A stretch of DNA of 22,351 nt from an uncultured bacterium (lineage in GTDB: Bacteria; Cyanobacteriota; Vampirovibrionia; Gastranaerophilales; Gastranaerophilaceae): NCBI GenBank assembly GCA_902803265.1, contig CADCPD010000024.1, forward strand, positions 1-22,351, given 5' to 3'. The position numbers and the translations under genes are program-made. Positions 7,573 through 14,700 of the stretch are shown here, in pieces. Every line of letters starts with the position of its first letter. Position 1 is the first letter of the stretch. The notes below the pieces were generated by a model. The model searched no databases, was not told where the DNA came from, and saw only the letters and a list, made by a program, of their open reading frames with translations.

Positions 7573-8568
7573 ATGAAAAATGAATTAGCTGGCGTTATAA
7601 ATCCAACGCACGACATAAAATTATTTTCAGGTAGAGCAAATCGAGAATTAAGTGAAGAAATTGCACAACATCTCGGAACAACTGTAGGACCAATGGTTAT
7701 AAAAGACTTTGCAGACGGCGAAATTTATGTTCAAGTTCAAGAAAGTGTAAGAGGGGATGATGTATTTATCGTTCAGCCTCTATGCAAACCTGTTAACCAA
7801 AATTTAGTTGAATTACTAATAATAATCGATGCCTTTAAAAGAGCAAGTGCAAAATCAGTAACAGCGGTGATTCCTTACTATGGTTATGCAAGACAAGACA
7901 GAAAAACATCAGGACGTGAAGCAATTACGGCAAAGCTTGTTGCAGATTTATTAACAACTGCAGGCTGTAATAGAGTATTAGCAGTTGATTTACACTCTGG
8001 TCAAATTCAAGGATTTTTCAATATACTTGTGGATCACATTTTTGCGACATCAATTCTTGTTGATTATATAAAACAATTAGATTTGAATATGGACGAGGTT
8101 GTTGCTGTAAGTCCAGATACAGGTGGAGTTCAAAGAGCAAGACATTTTGCAAAAGATTTGGGTTGCACGCTTGCAATTATCGACAAACGTCGTGACAAAC
8201 ACAACGAAGCAATAGCTAATTGCGTTATCGGTGAAGTTAAAAATAAAACTTGTATAATGTTTGACGATATCATTGATACCGCAGGATCTATAACTGAAGC
8301 TGCAAAACTTCTAAAAAAAGAAGGGGCAAAAGATATTTACGTTTGTGCAGTTCACCCTGTATTTTCCGGACCTGCAATTCAGAGATTAACAGATGCTCCT
8401 ATAAAAGAAGTAATAGTTTCCAATACAATACCTCATGATAAAGAGGAATTGCCGGAAAAAATTAAACAATTATCAGTTGCGCCACTACTTGCTCAAGCTA
8501 TTTCAAGAATTCACGATGATGAATCAGTAAGTACATTATTTGGTTTTGAAAAAGTAATGAAAGTATAA
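7573..8568 (+). CDS. prs: Ribose-phosphate pyrophosphokinase (PRPP synthase)
   Basis: Makes 5-phosphoribosyl 1-diphosphate from ribose 5-phosphate and ATP for nucleotide, NAD, histidine and tryptophan synthesis in the cytosol. The 331 residues are the class I length. FSGRANREL (18-26) and the ATP-binding region near RQDRK (107-111) are canonical. DLHSGQIQGFF (139-149) carries the metal-binding His141, KRRDKHNEA (205-213) is the catalytic flexible loop, and the PRPP loop is DDIIDTAGS (231-239). It starts at ATG after an AGGA site 8 bases upstream. It lies 80 bases after pcrA and 30 bases before the zinc-ribbon gene, in the same direction, and probably has its own promoter. Nothing is unusual in the catalytic residues. 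Confidence 0.97.
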   Translation: MKNELAGVINPTHDIKLFSGRANRELSEEIAQHLGTTVGPMVIKDFADGEIYVQVQESVRGDDVFIVQPLCKPVNQNLVELLIIIDAFKRASAKSVTAVIPYYGYARQDRKTSGREAITAKLVADLLTTAGCNRVLAVDLHSGQIQGFFNILVDHIFATSILVDYIKQLDLNMDEVVAVSPDTGGVQRARHFAKDLGCTLAIIDKRRDKHNEAIANCVIGEVKNKTCIMFDDIIDTAGSITEAAKLLKKEGAKDIYVCAVHPVFSGPAIQRLTDAPIKEVIVSNTIPHDKEELPEKIKQLSVAPLLAQAISRIHDDESVSTLFGFEKVMKV

Positions 8569-8584
8569 TAAAATAAGCAACAAA

Positions 8585-8594
8585 AGGAGCTCCT
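8585..8594 (+). promoter_or_regulatory. Palindrome covering the ribosome binding site of the zinc-ribbon gene
   Basis: AGGAGCTCCT is a perfect 10-base palindrome, and the AGGAG part is the ribosome binding site 9 bases ahead of the ATG at 8599. The CTCCT half could pair with AGGAG of another transcript copy; with no loop, an intramolecular hairpin is poor. It could instead be a chance feature or a protein site. Confidence 0.3.
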
Positions 8595-8598
8595 CATT

Positions 8599-9114
8599 AT
8601 GGCTGATACATTTAAAACTCTTAAATGCCCGGCATGTCAAAAAGAAATGATAAAAATATTTATACCTTCTGAAGGTGTAAATGTTGACGTTTGCCTAAAT
8701 GGTTGTGGAGGAATTTATTTTGATAACCGAGAGTTTAGTCATTTTGATGAACAACACGAAAATATAGAGGAAATACTTGAAGCTACAAAAGATAAATCTT
8801 TTGACAAAGTAAATGAGAATTTTCCTAGAAGTTGCCCAGTTTGCGGAGCAAGAATGGTAAAAAACTTTGCAAGCCCAAAACGAGAAGTTCAAATTGATGA
8901 ATGCTATAAATGTGGTGGTAAATTTTTAGATAACGGAGAATTACAAAAAATAAGAGCTGAATACAAAACTCAAGAAGAACGTTCTGAAGATACAATGAAA
9001 ATGATTTATAAAACAGTAGGTGCCGAATTAAAAGCTCTTAATGATGACTTGGTTAAAGCAAGAGCTAGTCGTCCTATTTTAAGAAAGATATTTGATAAAT
9101 TATTTGGATTCTAA
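8599..9114 (+). CDS. Double zinc-ribbon protein (zf-TFIIB type)
   Basis: A 171-residue cytosolic protein with two zinc-ribbon modules of the TFIIB-like group found in many small bacterial proteins of unknown role. The first uses Cys10, Cys13, Cys32 and Cys36, with CLNGCGG giving a C-x3-C second knuckle instead of the common C-x2-C. The second uses Cys79, Cys82, Cys102 and Cys105 (CPVCG and CYKCGG). Each is followed by a G-[IK]-[YF]-[FL]-DN-[RG]-E-[FL] segment, the hallmark of the group. The remaining C-terminus (115-171) is helical and basic at its end (RPILRKIFDKLFGF). It probably binds nucleic acid or protein, but no role can be assigned. It is 30 bases after prs and likely co-transcribed with it. 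Its stop directly abuts the stop of the convergent gene. Confidence 0.85.
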   Translation: MADTFKTLKCPACQKEMIKIFIPSEGVNVDVCLNGCGGIYFDNREFSHFDEQHENIEEILEATKDKSFDKVNENFPRSCPVCGARMVKNFASPKREVQIDECYKCGGKFLDNGELQKIRAEYKTQEERSEDTMKMIYKTVGAELKALNDDLVKARASRPILRKIFDKLFGF

Positions 9115-10050
9115 TTATTTATTTGATTTTAGCTTAGCTTCGCGAGCAGCTTTTGCCTTAGCAGCTTTTTCAGCTTTAGCAGCTTTTTCTGCAGCTAATA
9201 TTTTTTTTGCGGCGGCCAAACTTTCTTCATTAATAGGTGTAAGTTGACCTTTAAAGAATTGTTCTAACCAAATAGTCAATTGATACTCAAGTTCAGGATA
9301 AGATTTTAATAAAGAAATACCAGAACCTCCTTTTTTTGTATTAATGACATCAAAATTACCTTGTGCAAATTTTGCAAGACGTTCTTGTTCATGCATAGAA
9401 GTAGTATCAGTTGAACTAGCAATAGCCAGAATAGGTGTCAACCCGATTTCAGTCATCGCAACAGGTATATACAATCCTTTAAACTTCATCATTGGTGAGA
9501 ATAATACCAAAGCCTTCGGTTTTATAGTTAAAGCCCTAGCAACCAGAACTGCAGTATTAGCACCTATATCTCCACCAATAATAGCATAGTTTGTAAAATC
9601 CATTTTTTTATTTTTAGACTGAACATCTTTAATAACATATAAAACATCCGTAGGATAAAGAGCAAAAGTATCGTATTTAAAATACTGCCAAGCACGTTGT
9701 CTCATTGTTTTTGTATAAACACTTTTACCATGTCCTCTCAAGTCCATACCTAAAACAGCAAAGCCTGCATAATTAAGTTTTTTTTCAAAATTTCTAAAAG
9801 ATGAATAATTATCACCAAGAGAATGTAACAATATAATTACAGGATAACGATTTAATCTCCTTTTAGGATAAGATAAATAAGCTTTTAATATAAAGCCGTC
9901 TTTTGTTTCAACATCAAATTTTTTATAAACAATATTTTTATCAAACGTAGAATCTACAGGAGCTTTAGAAGTCTCAGCAGCTACGGCATTTGAGGGAAGT
10001 AATAATAACAAAAATAAAATGGATAATATAAATGATTTAATAAGTTTCAT
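9115..10050 (-). CDS. Exported alpha/beta-hydrolase-fold protein with altered catalytic triad
   Basis: 311 residues. A signal peptide covers 1-24 or 1-25 (MKLIKSF, then a Leu-rich core and NAVAA). A DLH/esterase-type alpha/beta-hydrolase fold follows: the oxyanion strand IILLHSLGD (72-80), GMDLRGHGKS (101-110) and the nucleophile elbow IIGGDIGANTA (157-167). In serine hydrolases the elbow is GxSxG; here the middle residue is Asp161. The acid position keeps Asp215, but where family members have a GAGHG-type His this protein has GGSG with Ser243. It therefore looks inactive as a serine hydrolase, or chemically changed. The C-terminus (270-311) is an Ala/Lys-rich helix with AAKAEKAAKAK-type repeats. 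No ribosome binding site precedes the ATG. Its stop abuts the stop of the convergent zinc-ribbon gene. It could be a binding protein of the cell envelope. Confidence 0.85.
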   Translation of the reverse strand: MKLIKSFILSILFLLLLLPSNAVAAETSKAPVDSTFDKNIVYKKFDVETKDGFILKAYLSYPKRRLNRYPVIILLHSLGDNYSSFRNFEKKLNYAGFAVLGMDLRGHGKSVYTKTMRQRAWQYFKYDTFALYPTDVLYVIKDVQSKNKKMDFTNYAIIGGDIGANTAVLVARALTIKPKALVLFSPMMKFKGLYIPVAMTEIGLTPILAIASSTDTTSMHEQERLAKFAQGNFDVINTKKGGSGISLLKSYPELEYQLTIWLEQFFKGQLTPINEESLAAAKKILAAEKAAKAEKAAKAKAAREAKLKSNK

Positions 10051-10056
10051 AACAAT

Positions 10057-10085
10057 ATTATACTATAAATATATAATTTTGTTAA
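10057..10085 (-). promoter_or_regulatory. Sigma70-type promoter of the hydrolase-fold gene
   Basis: On the minus strand TTAACA (10085-10080) and a perfect TATAAT (10062-10057) are 17 bases apart. Transcription would start about at the A of the ATG at 10050, leaving no leader. A second fit, TTGTAA (10098-10093) with TATATA (10075-10070), also 17 apart, would give a leader of about 12 bases, again with no ribosome binding site. Confidence 0.6.
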
Positions 10086-10097
10086 CAAATGTTTACA
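10078..10097. promoter_or_regulatory. Palindrome plus direct repeat, candidate operator (copy 1)
   Basis: TTTGTTAACAAA (10078-10089) is a perfect 12-base palindrome, followed by TGTTTACA. The strand can also be read as two direct half-sites, TTAACA (10082-10087) and TTTACA (10092-10097), 10 bases apart start to start. It overlaps the -35 of the leftward hydrolase promoter. A related 20-base block occurs at 15881-15900. Confidence 0.35.
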
Positions 10098-10180
10098 AAA
10101 TACACTAAAAATATTAATTTTTTAGACAAAAATGTTTTTATATTAATACAGAGAGAAAAAGAGTTCTGAGGATTTTATAA

Positions 10181-11092
10181 ATGTCAATCACAATCGATGC
10201 AAATTTAAGTGTAATTCAAAATAAACTTAACATTTCTACGACAAGAATGGCAATGTATGCTGAAAGATCTGTTGATGAGATTATCGAATCTGAAGCAAAA
10301 GCTGGTAATACACGTGCATTACAATATGCAAGAGAATTAAGCAGCAATCCTGATCAATTAATAAAAACTTTTGAACTTGATCAACCTGGTAACAAATTAA
10401 CAATCCTTCAAGAAATGAACGAAAATGAAATCATGGACATTTTACCTGAAGTTGATAAAGAAGGTTTAATGTTGGGTTTAAATTTCTTCACTCAAGAAAA
10501 AATGTTATATTTGTTAGAAGATGCTCCTATTGAAGAAGTTGTTAATATGTCATTAGAAGTATTACCTCTTAATCAAATTTTAGAAATGATTCCTTCTAAA
10601 GAATTAGATAAATTCGTACAAAATAAAGATTTAGATCCAAAATTAGTATTAGATTTTATTGATAAATTACCTCCTGAAGTTTTAGCGCAAATGGTTGAAA
10701 CTGTTACAGGCGTACCTTTAGAAGAAGCTCATTTAGATGCTAAAGAATTAACAAAAATGATTGCAGGTTTTGATAAAGATACATACATTGATGCAATGGT
10801 TGCAATGGATGATGAAGCAAAAAGAAGCTTAATTGCAATGATGTCTAAAAAAGAACCTGAAGTTTTACAGTTATTTGATGCAAAAAATTACACAAAATCT
10901 TTAGCTATGTTGCAAAAACCTGATATGATGAAAGGTACAATAGCTTTAGAACCTGAAACAATGGTTAATATGCTAGGTGAATTACCAAAAGAATTGTTAG
11001 CTATCGTTGCAACTCAAGTTGATACTAAAGAATTTGCTGAAATCTTAATCAAAAAACATCAAGATTTATTAGCAGAAGTTATTGCAGCATAA
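10181..11092 (+). CDS. Helical-repeat protein of unknown function, probably abundant
   Basis: I do not recognise this protein. Its 303 acidic residues are nearly all helix. From about residue 80 onwards they show degenerate units of roughly 20-25 residues of the form I-x2-[ML]-[IL]-x-x-[LI]-P-x-[ED]-x-[LV]. Copies begin near 82, 107, 132, 155, 190, 215 and 259 (for example LDFIDKLPPEVLAQM). This resembles the superhelical N-terminal domain of MgtE transporters, but no membrane part follows. Residues 1-70 form a separate helical head. There is no signal peptide, and no Cys or Trp. Ile codons are almost all ATT or ATC and only two ATA, unlike the ATA-rich neighbours, which suggests high expression. 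GAGGA lies 8 bases before ATG. TTTACA (10092) and TAATTT (10115), 17 apart, could be its promoter. The end overlaps convergent pncC. Confidence 0.8.
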   Translation: MSITIDANLSVIQNKLNISTTRMAMYAERSVDEIIESEAKAGNTRALQYARELSSNPDQLIKTFELDQPGNKLTILQEMNENEIMDILPEVDKEGLMLGLNFFTQEKMLYLLEDAPIEEVVNMSLEVLPLNQILEMIPSKELDKFVQNKDLDPKLVLDFIDKLPPEVLAQMVETVTGVPLEEAHLDAKELTKMIAGFDKDTYIDAMVAMDDEAKRSLIAMMSKKEPEVLQLFDAKNYTKSLAMLQKPDMMKGTIALEPETMVNMLGELPKELLAIVATQVDTKEFAEILIKKHQDLLAEVIAA

Positions 11093-11613
11093 TTTGATTG
11101 AATAAAATCGATTAAAAAATCAAGTGCTGCCTCAGAAAATAAGAATTTTAACGTTCTGCGTCCAAGGTTTGAATTAAGTTTAACTTCTTTAATTTTTAAG
11201 CAATACTGAGTTTTAATTGCAATAAAAGCTGTTCCTGCCGGCTTGCCTGATGACTTTGTAGGACCAGCTACGCCTGTTATAGCCAGACAAATATCTTGTC
11301 CTGTTTTAGCAAATAAGCCTTCAACCATGGCCTCTGCACATTTTGAACTAACAACGCCATATTTATCAATTAGTTCTCTGTCTACGCCTAAAATATTAAC
11401 TTTTGCATCAATTGAATAAGTGACAAAATTTTCTTTTATAAAATTAGAACTACCGGAAATATTTGTTAAACGAGAACTAATTAACCCACCTGTACAACTT
11501 TCTGCAGTTGATACCGTCAAAGAATAGTTAAATAATAAACGTGCAACTATTTGCTCTTTTTTATCAGATAATTGCAAATATAATATTTTCAAACTTTCAA
11601 TAAACTTCTTCAT
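11059..11613 (-). CDS. pncC: Nicotinamide-nucleotide amidohydrolase (CinA C-terminal domain)
   Basis: A 184-residue stand-alone CinA C-terminal domain, the PncC form, which deamidates NMN to nicotinate mononucleotide in NAD recycling. The signature TAESCTGG lies at 36-43 with the catalytic Ser39. FVTYS (63-67) supplies the conserved Tyr, and TGVAGP (113-118) with the GKPAGTAFIAI stretch completes the active site region. The N-terminal molybdopterin-binding-like domain of full CinA is absent. The first 20 residues are a helical extension. It reads 34 bases into the convergent 303-residue protein gene before its TGA. It has its own strong promoter immediately after the terminator of the GH13 gene, and that promoter leaves almost no leader. 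No ribosome binding site is visible before the ATG. Confidence 0.92.
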   Translation of the reverse strand: MKKFIESLKILYLQLSDKKEQIVARLLFNYSLTVSTAESCTGGLISSRLTNISGSSNFIKENFVTYSIDAKVNILGVDRELIDKYGVVSSKCAEAMVEGLFAKTGQDICLAITGVAGPTKSSGKPAGTAFIAIKTQYCLKIKEVKLNSNLGRRTLKFLFSEAALDFLIDFIQSNYAAITSANKS

Positions 11614-11622
11614 CGTATTATG

Positions 11623-11651
11623 ATTTTAAAAATAAAGTACGCTATTGTCAA
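11623..11651 (-). promoter_or_regulatory. Strong sigma70-type promoter of pncC
   Basis: On the minus strand a perfect TTGACA (11651-11646) and TAAAAT (11628-11623) are exactly 17 bases apart. The expected start near 11616 leaves a leader of about 3 bases before the ATG at 11613. The -35 begins one base past the GH13 terminator stem. Confidence 0.78.
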
Positions 11652-11652
11652 T

Positions 11653-11686
11653 AAAAAGCCCTATGGACCATTCCATAGGGCTTTTT
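11653..11686 (-). terminator. Strong rho-independent terminator of the GH13 gene
   Basis: A perfect 14-bp stem (AAAAAGCCCTATGG at 11653-11666, CCATAGGGCTTTTT at 11673-11686) has a 6-base loop, with the A/T ends providing a T-tract on both strands. It starts 14 bases beyond the GH13 stop. It is symmetric, so it would also stop rightward read-through from the 303-residue protein gene. Confidence 0.93.
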
Positions 11687-11700
11687 CTATATTATTTTAA

Positions 11701-14700
11701 TTATTTTGCCACAACTGCTAATCTAGAACCAGTTTCAACAGTTTTAGCTTGTTGATACGGATTTGATACAAAATTGTATTGAGGATTATACATAACTCTT
11801 GAACCTTTGAATGAAACATTTTGTTTTTCTGGAACAGAGTATAAAATTAATGTTGAATTATACATATCAATTCTGTTGCTATCAGTGAATTTTTTACCGC
11901 TTGCTAAGAAGTGATTGTATGCTTGTTCTGAATCAAATCTCTTAATAAAGTAATTACCGCATTCTTCACAAACTTTATAAACTGATTTATCTCTTGCATC
12001 AGCATTTTTGAATGTCATACCTTCAGTTAAACCGGCTTTTAAACCAACTTTATCATTACCTGTTGTGTGGAATGAAATGCTGTCTAATTTAACGTGAGGA
12101 GTATGTAATTCAGCTTCTTTATCAAGACTTACACCATTTGCATTGAATAATGTAATAGCCATAGAACCATCAGCTGATTGTCTTGCAATTACTGGGATAT
12201 TAGCTCCACTTGTACTCTTATGTAAATCTAAAGTATAAGGAGTACCATTATTTAATGCTCTTAATTCAGGTTTTTCTCTCAAAGCCATTGTTTCATTCAT
12301 ATCTTTGTAGAAATCTTGAATAAATTTTTTATTTCCATCATTCAACCATTCCCAATGTAAGAATGAACGGTTATTTAAGTAAACGTTTTTAGCTTTTTCA
12401 TCATAACCTGTGATACCAAGTTCGTCACCTGCATACATTGTAGGGTTACCAGGTAAACTTACCAAGAATCCCATCATAGCTTTGAATTTGCTCATACCAG
12501 GTTTTAAAATAGTTTCAAAAGTTGCATTGTATAATTTACCTTTTTCTTCTTTAGATAAATTCAAACCGTGTTTTTCAGTTGCTTGTTTCAAAACTGTTTT
12601 GATTGCAACATCAAATGGTTTTGTACCGAATGCATCAGCTGAGAATTGTTTATCTAAATATTTACCTGAAGCCAAATCAGCTATTGATTTAGATATTGAT
12701 GAGAAGATTTCATCTTTTCTTTGAGATGGTTGGAATACTTTACCTAAAGCTTTACCAAAACCACCTTTTAAAGCATCTGCCATTGCAATAGCTTTATTAT
12801 TTACATGGTTGAAGTTAATTGAATTAACATCAGCATCAGTAACTTCGTTATACATTTTATCTTTTAAAATAGCAGTTGCAATCTTTTTGTGATTGTAATT
12901 GTTATTGAAGTTAGTATGGAATAATTCCATATCTAAAGATAATGTATGTAACATTCTTGGTTTATCGTGGTTGCCAACGAAAGTATAAGAATAAAGAATT
13001 GAATCCAATGGAGCTGAATTTAAGTAATTATCTCCACCTACCATTTTATCAAATATTTTTCTGCTTCTTGTGTTTTGGTCAATTGAAACCCCAGTTGTAA
13101 TATCTTTATTGAATAAGTTAGCAACATCAGTGAAGAAGTATGAGTAGTTAGCTATTGAAGTCATACCTGCTTCTTGATGCAATTTCATAACTGCATCTTT
13201 TGCTGATGAATATTTACCTGAATTATCGTGTAATGCATATTCGTCAGTAACTTCAGCAACCATATAAGCATTTTTATTTTCTTCTACAACTGCTTTTGAG
13301 AAATTGTGCCAGAAGTTGATTACATTTGACCAAGATTCTGAGAAGTTTGAATTACCATTTCTTAGAGCATCCATATCTGCGATATCTTTTGCTGCGTCAA
13401 TTCTCCAATCAAGACCAGCATTTGTTCTGTCAACAATCATTTCAGAAAGAGCGAATGAATTTGCATCTTTACCTTCTAATCTCTTTAAGATTGAATTTGT
13501 AAGAACTTCTTTATCAGCATTAGAGATATGTTTAACACCTGATTTTAATTTTGAAAGTAATTCAGTTGCTTCATTTTTAGGTGAATCAGCTAAGATACCC
13601 ATTGATTCTAATGTAGCATCTTCTTTTAATTTGCTGTAATCATAAGATAAGTTACCATCTTCTAAAGTTTTAACTTTTGCATCTGGTTGAACAGCTTTAA
13701 CTACAGCAAATTTAACGATATCACCAGCTACAAGAGGTAAAACATATTTAGCCATTTTTGTAGCTTTACCGTTTTGAGTTAATTTAGAACCTTCAGGTAA
13801 TTTAGCATTTACCTTACTCATAATTTCATTTGCGAAAGAAGATAATTCTTCTGTATAGAATTTATTAGTTTTTTCGTAAACTGATTTATTTTCTTCAGTT
13901 AATTGAGGATTATTTTCTTTATGTAATTCGTAACGAGTTTTTCCTACTAATTCAGCTTTTGTAGCTCTGTTTGTCATAAATGATGAACTTAAAACTGCAA
14001 CTGTATCATCAGCAAGTTCGATTGAATCAAGAGGTAAATCCATCAATGATTTTGTCATTAATTCGTTGTAATCAGAAGGTAATTTAGAAGTTTTTGATTC
14101 ATATTTACCATTCAATACATTTTGAACAACTGCTAAAGAAACTTCTTCTTTTACTGATTTAGGTAATTTACCTTCATCAACAGATTTATGAATTGATTTT
14201 AAAGTATTTTCTGCGTTTTTATCAACATTTTTTAAATTTTTAGAAACGTATTCGTTTAAAATGTTTGCTGTTTTATTTGTCCAATATCTACCTGACGCTA
14301 CCACATAATCTTGTGCTTCAAAGTTTTTAGCTTTAATTTGTTTTGTTTGATATTCTCTTTCGTGAAGAGGTAAATTGTTCAAACGTTTTGTATCTGCATG
14401 AGAGAATACGAAGTTTAATTTTGCAATATCTGTATTAGCATCCCAAGTTTCAAATCCGTTTTCAAATTTATCTTCTAATACATATGATGACGATGTTGTT
14501 AAGAATTTTGCTCCAACAGGAGAATCCATTTTGATTTGTTTGTCATTTTGTTGATTTTTGTTGTATTTATTTAATTTTTTAACATTATCGTTATAAGTTT
14601 CAGGTCTGATTTCAAATGAATAAGGAATAACTGTATCGTTGTGATTATTGATTTCTAAAGGATTTCCTGTATCCAATTTGTCATAAGATTTAATCAATTT

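Noticed and set aside
12410..13639. Open frames on the plus strand inside the GH13 gene
   Set aside because: They have no ribosome binding site and mirror the codon pattern of the strongly supported GH13 frame; their translations are unlike any protein.
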